Below are positions 25,837 to 33,926 of a stretch of DNA of 64,000 bases, piece by piece. The position numbers and the translations under genes are program-made. This DNA comes from Candidatus Gastranaerophilales bacterium (GTDB lineage: Bacteria; Cyanobacteriota; Vampirovibrionia; Gastranaerophilales; Gastranaerophilaceae), in the NCBI GenBank assembly GCA_900770525.1, contig CAAHDT010000043.1, positions 15,250-79,249 on the forward strand, given 5' to 3'. The number at the start of each line of letters is the position of its first letter. Position 1 is the stretch's first letter. Below the pieces are notes generated by a model. It worked only from the letters and a program-made list of their open reading frames with translations. It was not told where the DNA came from and ran no database searches.

Positions 25837-26847
25837 ATGAAAAAGAGAAAGCTAATCGCATTAACAATAACAATCCTTTTACTTGTAATTATCTTGCATA
25901 AGATTAATTGGCAAGAATTGTGGCATACGTTTAAAAATTTTGATTTTAAAAATATTTGGGCGATTACTTTTTTGTATATCCTGACAATGTATATTCGAGG
26001 GATTAGGTGGAAAGCGTTGTTACTTAATGACAAAAGATATTCAAGCCTGCATTTGGGGCAAATATTTACTGTTGGCAGTATGCTTAATGTATTTTTACCG
26101 GCACGTGCCGGCGATATGTATCGAGCATATTATTTAGGTTCAGTCAAAAACGAAAAAAAAATGAAAGTATTCGGCTCTATTATTTTAGAAAGAACACTTG
26201 ATGGTGTAAGTGTATTTTTAATACTACTAGCAGCGGTTTTACTTTATTGTAAGCAACAATGGATTTTAAATTTATCTTATGGCATCGGTGCTCTTTTTAT
26301 AGGATGTTTACTTATATTCTATTTGATATTTAAATTCAACAAAATCAACCAAATTTGTGACAAAATAAAAGATTTGATAAAGTTTTTACCGCAAAAAATC
26401 CATGCACCTGCTGAAAAAATAATTGACAAGTGCTGCGACTATTCGAATTCTTTTATGGAAGGCTTTGAAGTACTGAACAGTTGGAAATATTCTCTAATTT
26501 CAGTAATAACAAGTTTTGCAATTTGGGGAATAGAGGCGTATGTCGCATATCTGATTTTGGATAGCTTTAACTTAGGTCTTGGCTTTGCCGCAAGCTTATT
26601 TGTAATAAGCTTAATATCGTTCTCTACAATGATTCCGTCAACATCGGTATTCCTTGGACCATACCAATATGCATATATTCTTGCTTTAAACATTTTTGGA
26701 ATTGAAAAATCAACAACACTTGCGATATCAACCGTACATCAAGGAATATTAGTTCTAATACTAACTATATTGGGTGGATATTATTTACTAAAATTTAACA
26801 TCTCAATAAAAGACATTGAGAACAACAAAGAAGGTAATAATAATTAG
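25837..26847 (+). CDS. Lysylphosphatidylglycerol synthase TM-domain / flippase-like protein (UPF0104)
   Basis: A polytopic membrane protein of 336 residues with about eight hydrophobic segments and the family landmarks RGIRWKALL near residue 50, FLPARAGDMYRAYYLG near residue 90 and the late MIPSTSVFLGPYQYAYILAL block. Members move or modify lipids; without an attached aminoacyltransferase domain this is the transmembrane flippase-like half only. The start lacks a Shine-Dalgarno. Confidence 0.87.
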   Translation: MKKRKLIALTITILLLVIILHKINWQELWHTFKNFDFKNIWAITFLYILTMYIRGIRWKALLLNDKRYSSLHLGQIFTVGSMLNVFLPARAGDMYRAYYLGSVKNEKKMKVFGSIILERTLDGVSVFLILLAAVLLYCKQQWILNLSYGIGALFIGCLLIFYLIFKFNKINQICDKIKDLIKFLPQKIHAPAEKIIDKCCDYSNSFMEGFEVLNSWKYSLISVITSFAIWGIEAYVAYLILDSFNLGLGFAASLFVISLISFSTMIPSTSVFLGPYQYAYILALNIFGIEKSTTLAISTVHQGILVLILTILGGYYLLKFNISIKDIENNKEGNNN

Positions 26848-26859
26848 TCAAAAAGAATT

Positions 26860-27504
26860 TTAGATATTAAAGCTCTTTCTTGAACCTTCTTCATGGTAGA
26901 AACCGCCACCACAAACAGATTCAACGACTTTTAGAACAAATTCTCTGGCGGCATCAATTTGCGGAATTTGTAATTCTCGACTGCCTAAGTGACGGATTTT
27001 CAAAATTGCATTATGTGTAGTTTCTGCCGGAACAAACAACGAAGCTATTTCTTCATCTAATAATCTTGCCATTTCTTCTTTATGGTCTTTAACTCCAACC
27101 ATAATTTCGTTATAATTTCCCTTTATTGCCATTATTCTTGTTGAAAACAAATGATTTAAGTTTTCACGATACAAAACTTGTGGCTGAAAATTACAACGAG
27201 TTGTAAAACTGATTTTGTGCCACAAAATATTCATAATCACAACGGATTTTTGCGGATCTGTATCAACGTAAATATTTTGAGTAGTAACTCCACGTGAGGA
27301 AAACGCCTCTTTCAAAATATCCGTTACATCCATAATTTCTTCAATCATTCTTGAAAAAATTTCTGTTGAATTTATTGTCGCATGCTGATAATCTAAAAAC
27401 TGCTTATACATGTGCGCAGAAACAAGTCCTACGCGCTCTTGCACTAATGCAGACTTTCTTGATGATGTTTCAGAATTATCAAAACTTTCGTAATTATTTA
27501 GCAA
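26860..27504 (-). CDS. Protein of unknown function (about 214 aa)
   Basis: A soluble alpha/beta protein with no recognised motif. The second half contains paired hydrophobic strands (VVIMNILWHKISF, TRIMAIKGNYNEIMVGV). The frame is open to a TTG at 27618, but that region carries a TTGACA, 16 nt, TAATAT promoter reading into the gene, so translation should start downstream. I prefer the TTG at 27504, preceded by AAGGAC at 9 nt. The start is uncertain. It is divergent from the thioesterase operon. Confidence 0.68.
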   Translation of the reverse strand: MLNNYESFDNSETSSRKSALVQERVGLVSAHMYKQFLDYQHATINSTEIFSRMIEEIMDVTDILKEAFSSRGVTTQNIYVDTDPQKSVVIMNILWHKISFTTRCNFQPQVLYRENLNHLFSTRIMAIKGNYNEIMVGVKDHKEEMARLLDEEIASLFVPAETTHNAILKIRHLGSRELQIPQIDAAREFVLKVVESVCGGGFYHEEGSRKSFNI

Positions 27505-27651
27505 TTTTTGCCCGTCCTTTATACCATATTTTAATAATAAACATGCAAATATGTAAAGATTATAAGAAGTTTCGTTACAAAAATGAATACATATTAAAGC
27601 CGATTTATTAAATGTCAAATTTGAAAAAATATTTCAAATATCTTAATGTTC

Positions 27652-27680
27652 TTGCATAGTATACTAAGCCGTGTTACTAT
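27652..27680 (+). promoter_or_regulatory. Promoter of the thioesterase-rluB-coaE operon, leaderless spacing
   Basis: TTGCAT, exactly 17 nt, TACTAT. Six bases remain before the ATG at 27687, and no Shine-Dalgarno is present. Confidence 0.65.
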
Positions 27681-27686
27681 TAAGTT

Positions 27687-28112
27687 ATGAAAAATATTAT
27701 TGAACAAAGAGTTTTTTACGCAGATACAGATGCATACAGAGTTGTCTGGCATGGTGCATATTTAAGATGGCTTGAGCGCGGTAGAGTAGAGCTATGCGAA
27801 ATGCTTGGTCATGATTTAAAGGATTTAGAAGAACAAGATATTTTGTTGCCGGTAACTAACCTGAATATAAAATACAAAATGTCAGCAAGGCTTAATGATG
27901 TAGTTGTAATTGAAACTGAAATTACAAAATTTAACGGTCTTTCAGCAACTTTTAAACAATACATAAGACTGAAATCGACAGGCAAACTACTTATTGAAGC
28001 TGATGTCGATATTGTAGCAATTTCACATTCTACAGGTAAATTATACAGAAGAATGCCTGAAGTTTTGGCAAAATCTTTTGATGGTGAAGTAAAATGTCTT
28101 CAACACGTTTAA
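27687..28112 (+). CDS. Acyl-CoA thioesterase, YbgC/4HBT hot-dog family
   Basis: 141 residues with the YbgC-type active-site block FYADTDAYRVVWHGAYLRWLERGR (Asp15 catalytic, then the GxYLRWxE helix). The family hydrolyses short acyl-CoA or acyl-ACP thioesters. It is the first gene of an operon: it overlaps rluB by 19 nt, and rluB overlaps coaE by 7 nt. The transcript is predicted to be leaderless. Confidence 0.92.
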   Translation: MKNIIEQRVFYADTDAYRVVWHGAYLRWLERGRVELCEMLGHDLKDLEEQDILLPVTNLNIKYKMSARLNDVVVIETEITKFNGLSATFKQYIRLKSTGKLLIEADVDIVAISHSTGKLYRRMPEVLAKSFDGEVKCLQHV

Positions 28113-28831
28113 ATAAATATATAGCCTCGTCCGGATTATGCTCAAGACGAAAAGCAGATGAACTTATTGAGCAAGGTCTTGTGATGGTTAATGGAAAGAA
28201 AGTAACAGAGCTTGCTTTTCATGTGTCAGATAAGGATAAGGTTTTTGTAAACCAAAAACTTATTCATCCGGTAAAACACCAGTACTATCGCTTTTACAAG
28301 CCAGCAGGATATATTACAACTGCTGATGATGAAAAAGGACGAAAGACTATATATGATATTTTACCCGATAGTTTACGTGGTTTGCGTCCAGTGGGAAGGT
28401 TGGACAAAGAGTCTACTGGCTTGTTAATTTTAACTAATGACGGAGATTTGATACAAGAACTTACGCACCCGTCAGTTAAAGTGCCTAAAATTTACCTTGT
28501 CCAGATTGATGGAGCGATTCACCAACATCAACTTGAAGAACTTGCAAACGGGATTGAAATTGAACCGCAAAAAATTGCTTATGCTGATATTGAGGTTCTT
28601 GAAGCGGATAAAAATCACACAATGATGCAAGTTACACTATATCAAGGAATGAATCGCCAAATCAGAAAAATGTTTGAACACATTGGGTTTGAGGTTAAAT
28701 CATTAAAAAGAATTCAACATGCAACAATTCAATTAACAGGATTAAAAAGGGGCGAATTCAAGCCGATTAAGCCTGCTCAAATCAAAGAATTACGAAACTT
28801 TCTAAACAGATTGGCTGCAAAGTCATGCTAA
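28094..28831 (+). CDS. rluB: 23S rRNA pseudouridine synthase, RluB/RsuA family
   Basis: An N-terminal S4 RNA-binding domain (LNKYIASSGLCSRRKADELIEQGLV) is followed by the pseudouridine synthase core with the catalytic Asp in RPVGRLDKESTGLLILTNDG and the late motif GMNRQIRKMFEHIGFEV. It isomerises a specific uridine in rRNA; assignment to RluB rather than RsuA or RluF is by overall similarity only. Length 245 aa. Confidence 0.9.
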   Translation: MSSTRLNKYIASSGLCSRRKADELIEQGLVMVNGKKVTELAFHVSDKDKVFVNQKLIHPVKHQYYRFYKPAGYITTADDEKGRKTIYDILPDSLRGLRPVGRLDKESTGLLILTNDGDLIQELTHPSVKVPKIYLVQIDGAIHQHQLEELANGIEIEPQKIAYADIEVLEADKNHTMMQVTLYQGMNRQIRKMFEHIGFEVKSLKRIQHATIQLTGLKRGEFKPIKPAQIKELRNFLNRLAAKSC

Positions 28832-29403
28832 AAATTGCAATAACAGGAAATATTGCATCCGGAAAAACTAGTGTTCAGAGAATTTTAGCGCAAAAGCACT
28901 ACAAAGTTCTTGATACAGATATTGTAGGACACAGGCTGCTAGACGAGTTACCTGAAATTAAAACACTGTTTTCTAAATATGATATTTTTGACAAGGACGG
29001 AAAGATTAATCGTACAGAACTCGGGAAACTTGTTTTTACTAATTCAAATTTAAAAGCAAAACTTGAAGCTATCATTCATCCTGCTATAAAACAAGAAATA
29101 CTCAAATTTTTTGATTACAATGCAGATGAAAAAGTAGTGTTTGTCGGAATTCCTCTTTTATTTGAAACAAATATGAGAGATATTTTTGATAAAGCCGTAT
29201 TAATTTATACAAATGACAATATAAGAAAAGAACGCCTGATAAAACGTAACTCATACACTGCTGAATACGCACAATGCAGAATGGATTCTCAAATGCCACA
29301 AGACGATAAAAAGACGCTTTGTGAGCACATTATAGATAATAGTGGCTCACTAGATAATCTAAAGTCAGAAGTTGAAAAATTTTTAGAAGATATTTCCGCC
29401 TAA
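28825..29403 (+). CDS. coaE: Dephospho-CoA kinase
   Basis: Last step of coenzyme A synthesis, phosphorylating the ribose 3'-OH of dephospho-CoA. It has the P-loop ITGNIASGKTS, the LDTDIVGHRLLDE segment and VVFVGIPLLFET, with the lid basic residues in ERLIKRN. The length of 192 aa is normal. The gene overlaps rluB and ends immediately before the convergent M23 peptidase stop. Confidence 0.95.
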   Translation: MLKIAITGNIASGKTSVQRILAQKHYKVLDTDIVGHRLLDELPEIKTLFSKYDIFDKDGKINRTELGKLVFTNSNLKAKLEAIIHPAIKQEILKFFDYNADEKVVFVGIPLLFETNMRDIFDKAVLIYTNDNIRKERLIKRNSYTAEYAQCRMDSQMPQDDKKTLCEHIIDNSGSLDNLKSEVEKFLEDISA

Positions 29404-30165
29404 TTATGCGTAATTGCCAATATATTTAGTTGGATTTACAGCGGTACCATTTTCTCTAACCTCAAAATGCAAGTGAGGACCAGTTGAAACTCCTGTACTT
29501 CCAACATAACCAATTAATTGACCTTTTTTAACGGTTTGTCCTGCTCTAACGACAGACTTGCTCAAGTGTCCATAACGACTTGTTACATTTACACCGTTTA
29601 TGTTTCCATTGTCCATATAAATAGCATTACCGTAACCGCCAACTTTGCCGGAAGTTGTAATTCTACCATCTGCAGGAGCATAAACAGGTGTCATTGATTT
29701 TGCTCCGATATCCATGCCTTTGTGGTTTGAACTTGCACCTTTAGTAGGACGAGAACGTCGTCCAAATACGCTTGTCACAACCCCCTTAACAGGTTTAGCC
29801 CATTTGCCGACAGTCGCCTTAAAAGTATTTGCTATAGCTTTGACAGGCGCAGAATCCAATATTTTTTGCCCTATGCTTTTCAATGAAGGAAGTATAGGCA
29901 AAGAAAACGAGCTAACTGATGGGAATGCAAATGGCATAAAGCTTGACATCCCTAAAAATCCGCCTGAAAAAGATGGAGTCGCCCCAAAGGACAAGTCGTT
30001 CAATGGGAAATCAGGCAAAAAAGAACTTGAATGTCCAAAAGGTGACATTGTAAAAATAGATTTGGAACTTGAAAATAAATTATCAGAGAATGCTGGCATG
30101 TACCCACTCGTCAAACGACTGGAGTTGATATTCCTTATGAAATTTTGAATAATTTTTACATCCAA
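29404..30165 (-). CDS. M23 (LytM-like) metallopeptidase without signal peptide
   Basis: The C-terminal 120 residues are a complete M23 domain: HKGMDIGA (zinc His and Asp), SRYGHLSK, and the final GPHLHFEVR. These enzymes cut peptidoglycan cross-bridges. Residues 1-95 are Ser/Phe/Pro-rich and hydrophobic but do not form a normal Sec signal. The start is a TTG at 30165 with GGGGA 7 nt upstream. The element CCCTTATTTATATAAAGTAT lies 27 nt upstream. Confidence 0.88.
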   Translation of the reverse strand: MDVKIIQNFIRNINSSRLTSGYMPAFSDNLFSSSKSIFTMSPFGHSSSFLPDFPLNDLSFGATPSFSGGFLGMSSFMPFAFPSVSSFSLPILPSLKSIGQKILDSAPVKAIANTFKATVGKWAKPVKGVVTSVFGRRSRPTKGASSNHKGMDIGAKSMTPVYAPADGRITTSGKVGGYGNAIYMDNGNINGVNVTSRYGHLSKSVVRAGQTVKKGQLIGYVGSTGVSTGPHLHFEVRENGTAVNPTKYIGNYA

Positions 30166-30320
30166 AATATTGTCCCCGACATTTAATAATTCCCTTATTT
30201 ATATAAAGTATTTTGCTACACAAAAATTGCCTTTTGTTAATAATTATTAACTACTTTTCTAAAATGAACAAAATACAAATAAAATCGTTACTATTAATGT
30301 AGTAAAAAGGAGAGTAAGTT

Positions 30321-30599
30321 ATGAGGAATTTGAAAAAAATTATGTGTGTTTTTAGTATTATTGCAATTGTAGGCAGCACAATTCCTGCATCAGCTAAATG
30401 TCGTGGCGACAACTACTACAGATACAAGGAACCGCCTAGACACGAAAGAGTAGTTGTAAAAAAATATTATGACAGACCTGAATACAGACCGCCGGTAGTT
30501 GAACATAGAGTGTACAGAAATAACAACACAGGTGCGGTTGCAGGTGGAATCGTTGCAGGAGCAATCATTGGAGGTATAATAGCAGCTATCGTTGACTAA
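30321..30599 (+). CDS. Small exported protein with C-terminal glycine zipper
   Basis: 92 residues. The signal peptide spans 1-25 (KKIMCVFSIIAIVGSTIPASA). A Tyr/Arg/Pro-rich middle follows (YYRYKEPPRHERVVVKKYYDR), then an AGGIVAGAIIGGIIAAIV glycine-zipper helix that could insert in or cross a membrane. It resembles small outer-surface or YMGG-like proteins. A strong AAGGAGAG precedes the ATG. The stop overlaps the convergent rnhB stop by 4 nt. Confidence 0.82.
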   Translation: MRNLKKIMCVFSIIAIVGSTIPASAKCRGDNYYRYKEPPRHERVVVKKYYDRPEYRPPVVEHRVYRNNNTGAVAGGIVAGAIIGGIIAAIVD

Positions 30600-31270
30600 T
30601 TAGCAAACAAACTCAACTGTTTTTGTGCCTCAAAATGTTTTCTCAAAAAAGATGGTCTATGAAACTCTGTCAATCCATATTTATCTATAGCATCCAGATG
30701 TTCTTTTGTGAGATATCCGGCATTACGTTTCCAACCATATGCCGGATATTTTCTGTCTAATTCCGTCATATATCTGTCGCGTGTAACCTTTGCCAAAATA
30801 CTTGCGGCTGCAATCGACGCAGAACATGCATCTCCTTTTATCACAAATTTTTGAGGATAAGTAAATTCTTTGATAAGTTTATTCCCGTCAACCAACACCA
30901 AAATATAATCATTATTTATCTGAGTAATCACATCTTGGCATGCCAAACGCATAGCTTTTAAGGATGAATTTAATATATTTATTTTTTCTATTTCTGCAAC
31001 TTCAACACAAATCGTAGAATTAATCGTATTTTCTTTTATGATGTCATACAACTGCTCACGGCGCTTTTTAGAAAGCTGTTTGCTGTCATTTAGAATACTC
31101 AACTCATCTAACAAGTCTTTTGATTTTGCAGGGAAATACACGGCAGAAGCAAAGACTCCACCTGCAGCAGGACCTCTTCCTGCCTCATCAGTTCCTACAA
31201 TAAACTCGCCCTCAAGCTTATCAAATTCAAACAAGCTTTCAATATGTGTTTTTTCAGAAATAGCTTGCAT
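30596..31270 (-). CDS. rnhB: Ribonuclease HII
   Basis: Removes ribonucleotides from RNA/DNA hybrids. The catalytic motif is VGTDEAGRGPAAGGVFASAV (Asp-Glu pair), with the central VLVDGNKLI Asp and the C-terminal AAASILAKVTRDRYM block. The length of 224 aa is normal. It is the third gene of the rplS-rbgA-rnhB transcript, 10 nt after rbgA, with AAGG before the ATG. Confidence 0.96.
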   Translation of the reverse strand: MQAISEKTHIESLFEFDKLEGEFIVGTDEAGRGPAAGGVFASAVYFPAKSKDLLDELSILNDSKQLSKKRREQLYDIIKENTINSTICVEVAEIEKINILNSSLKAMRLACQDVITQINNDYILVLVDGNKLIKEFTYPQKFVIKGDACSASIAAASILAKVTRDRYMTELDRKYPAYGWKRNAGYLTKEHLDAIDKYGLTEFHRPSFLRKHFEAQKQLSLFAN

Positions 31271-31280
31271 TTATACCTTC

Positions 31281-32120
31281 TTAATCTAAAATAAATTTAC
31301 CTATTTTCCCTTCACGAAAATCTCTCAAAAGATAAACAGAAGTCCGCTCTATATCGGGTTCATTACCTGAAATTATCCAATTTCTTGAAATGGCAATATT
31401 TTCAATTGTTAATTCGCCATCTAACTTATAATAATCACGAATTTGTTGCGGATATTTTTCGGCAAGCAAATTAATCAACTCATGCGCAACTAGTTCATTC
31501 GAATATGCGTTTTCAGATACAGAGTTGACAAAAGCCAATTTATGCGCAGCTTCTTGATCTTCTTGCTTCATTGGAATAATCCCCGGAGTATCCAACAAAT
31601 CTAGTTGTGGATTAATTCTTACCCACTGTTGTTGACGTGTTACACCTGCTTTTGCGCCAATTTTAGTCTTTGAGGACTTAGTCAACTTATTAATTATACT
31701 GGATTTACCGACATTTGGCATTCCTACAACCATAACTCTTGCAGGACGTCTTAACAAGCCCTTTTTCATTATCGCTTGTATACGAGGTTCGGCTAACTCA
31801 ACCGCTTTTTTTACAATATTATTCAGGTCTTTTGAATTTTTGGCATCAGAAAACAGAACAGGAGAATTATATTTCTCTTCTAAAATTCCAACCCATTTTT
31901 TTAATTCAGCCTTATCCGTCAAATCAGCTTTATTAAGCAAAATTAAACGAGGCTTTTGACCTAAAAGCCTCGTAATATTTTCGTAACTGCTTGAAATAGG
32001 CAGCCTCGCATCAATAACCTCAATCACAGCATCCACTAGTGAAAGTTGTTCTTTTAACTTTCTTTCAGCTTTGGCTATATGCCCAGGATACCAGTGAATA
32101 TGTGTCTTATCTTTTTTCAA
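31281..32120 (-). CDS. rbgA: Ribosome biogenesis GTPase (YlqF/RbgA)
   Basis: A circularly permuted GTPase with motif order G4 (LLNKADL), G5, G1 (GMPNVGKSS), then G3 (DTPG). It acts in late 50S subunit assembly. The N-terminal HWYPGHIAKAERKLKEQL is typical. The length of 279 aa is normal. It overlaps rplS by 14 nt, consistent with a ribosome-assembly operon. Confidence 0.96.
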   Translation of the reverse strand: MKKDKTHIHWYPGHIAKAERKLKEQLSLVDAVIEVIDARLPISSSYENITRLLGQKPRLILLNKADLTDKAELKKWVGILEEKYNSPVLFSDAKNSKDLNNIVKKAVELAEPRIQAIMKKGLLRRPARVMVVGMPNVGKSSIINKLTKSSKTKIGAKAGVTRQQQWVRINPQLDLLDTPGIIPMKQEDQEAAHKLAFVNSVSENAYSNELVAHELINLLAEKYPQQIRDYYKLDGELTIENIAISRNWIISGNEPDIERTSVYLLRDFREGKIGKFILD

Positions 32121-32460
32121 TTTTTTCCTTGATACGAGTAGCTTTACCTGAACGTTCTCTCAAGTAGTATAATTTAGCACGTTTAACATCACCACGTCTA
32201 ACGATATTGATTTTATCAATTCTTGGAGAGTGAAGTAAGAATACACGTTCAACACCAACACCTTGGAATACTTTTCTTACAGTAATAGTTTTGTTGATAC
32301 CTGCACCATGCTTTTTAATAATTGTTCCTTCAAAAGCCTGAATTCTTTCCTTGTTACCTTCAACGATTCTTACGAATACTCTAACAGTATCACCAGGGTT
32401 TACATCCGGCACTTCTTTTTCCATATAAGGTTTTTCTAATTCGTCAATAATAGGGTTCAT
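32107..32460 (-). CDS. rplS: 50S ribosomal protein L19
   Basis: 117 residues with the L19 signature IRKKHGAGINKTITVRKVFQGVGVERVF-like core and the C-terminal RRGDVKRAKLYYLRERSGKATRIKEK tail. Located at the 30S-50S interface. AGGAAC precedes the ATG. First gene of the rplS-rbgA-rnhB unit. Confidence 0.97.
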   Translation of the reverse strand: MNPIIDELEKPYMEKEVPDVNPGDTVRVFVRIVEGNKERIQAFEGTIIKKHGAGINKTITVRKVFQGVGVERVFLLHSPRIDKINIVRRGDVKRAKLYYLRERSGKATRIKEKIEKR

Positions 32461-32602
32461 TTTCCTGTTCCTTTATAATTAAAATAATACTATTTACATC
32501 ATTTTAATCGGCTTATCCACAAAAATCACCGATACACCAGTTAATCATAGTACAAAGAATTTATTATTTCAAGTAGCTTTTAAGAAATATAAATCTTTTG
32601 AG

Positions 32603-33247
32603 CTAAGCTTTTACAGAAATATTCTTTCCTTGTTGTTGTAGATTATTATTTGCAACTTTTTTATTTCCATTGTTTTTAAATAACAAATCCATAACCGGAT
32701 GTAAAATTATTTGAGATAAAATCGGCGCACACAAAGCTAGGATAAATACTGTTGAAACGATTGAGCTCAATTCTGATACACCTTTCCCAAAATGTAAATC
32801 TTTATCAATACTTAATGCTTTATGAAAAGCTTTTTGAGTAAGCTTTCTGGCATTTTTATCAGGTGCATTTTTTATTTTATTCTGCCAGTCATCAAACAAC
32901 TTTAATTTACGAGTATTTTCAGCTCCATTCTCTTTAGAGTTTTTAGCCTTTTCACTCATAAAGGAATAGACTCTTTTCTTTATCGGCTTGATAAAACTTA
33001 AATATAAGCCCAAACAGAATGATTGATACAATAATTCTTTTGTAGCTGCATATTTTTTTGACTGCCCGTTCGCATGTTTGTCGTAGTAGATGAAAGCTGG
33101 TCTGCCTAATGCCTTCAATGTTGTTTCAACTGAAATTGCGCAAACAGTAGTTTTAGCAAACTCTGCAGCCTTCGGGCTTGTTATGGCATTACGGGCATTT
33201 GCAAGCCCACGTCTTATCATAGGATTTTCGATTTTTGGTACTTGCAT
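32603..33247 (-). CDS. Lineage-specific membrane protein, paired with the next gene
   Basis: 214 residues. It has a KKYAATKELLYQ segment followed by a hydrophobic stretch (about residues 70-90) and a second near residues 165-190. No catalytic motif. The KYAAxxEL segment matches one in the neighbouring 178-aa protein, so the two are probably distant paralogues and cotranscribed (gap 2 nt). The function is unknown. Confidence 0.72.
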   Translation of the reverse strand: MQVPKIENPMIRRGLANARNAITSPKAAEFAKTTVCAISVETTLKALGRPAFIYYDKHANGQSKKYAATKELLYQSFCLGLYLSFIKPIKKRVYSFMSEKAKNSKENGAENTRKLKLFDDWQNKIKNAPDKNARKLTQKAFHKALSIDKDLHFGKGVSELSSIVSTVFILALCAPILSQIILHPVMDLLFKNNGNKKVANNNLQQQGKNISVKA

Positions 33248-33249
33248 AA

Positions 33250-33786
33250 TTACACCTTCATTCCTGTTTGATAATACAAACTACGTCCACTCATTGGTAT
33301 TGTTTGAATTTTTGCACCAACTTGAGGCGTTTTTGTATTAATATTATTTTTTGCTACAACAGATTTTCCGCTGACAGCAGGTGCACTCGGCATTGCTGCA
33401 TTTGGATCATAATTTGGCATTAACTTTTTCATAACCGGTGGCATACCGATATTACAAAACTTAGGAACAAAATAACCGGCAGCTAAACATATACCTAAAA
33501 AAGATAAAACTGCATTTGCATTTTTATACTTTACAGAACCCTTATGAGTAATTGCTTTGGCAATCGTTTCACCTAAAAGACCTAACCCGAGAGTAGTCGG
33601 AACACCGATAAATTCAGTCATCAACTCTCTTAATGCTGCATATTTACGAGCATCCGGAGCCTCTTTCTTATCGGTAATACTCAAGATTGGTCTTACTGTG
33701 CCTTTTCCGCAAGCTATCGCTGCTACTGTGTAAATCGGTTTATTGTTCTCACCAAGTTTGTCACATAATTTATGGATAAATGACAT
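33250..33786 (-). CDS. Lineage-specific membrane protein (KYAAxxEL family)
   Basis: 178 residues. It has a DARKYAALRELMTEFIGVPTTLGLGLLGE segment and a hydrophobic segment around residues 95-115, then a Pro/Ala/Thr-rich tail. It resembles the adjacent 214-aa protein in the KYAA region. No signal peptide is clear. Only a poor ribosome binding site is visible, and the start is provisional. Confidence 0.7.
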   Translation of the reverse strand: MSFIHKLCDKLGENNKPIYTVAAIACGKGTVRPILSITDKKEAPDARKYAALRELMTEFIGVPTTLGLGLLGETIAKAITHKGSVKYKNANAVLSFLGICLAAGYFVPKFCNIGMPPVMKKLMPNYDPNAAMPSAPAVSGKSVVAKNNINTKTPQVGAKIQTIPMSGRSLYYQTGMKV

Positions 33787-33926
33787 ATTTACTACACTAT
33801 CTTTTTGTTTACTTCACTACTAATATTTCCACACACATAATAACTCTTTGAAATAAAAAATCAAGTGTATAAAATACAATATTAAGAAATATTACAACTT
33901 ATTTATAAATAATTAATAATCACGAA

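Noticed and set aside
27505..27618. N-terminal extension of the 214-aa gene to the TTG at 27618
   Set aside because: That TTG is part of a TTGACA -35 reading into the gene, and the translation does not resemble the rest of the protein.
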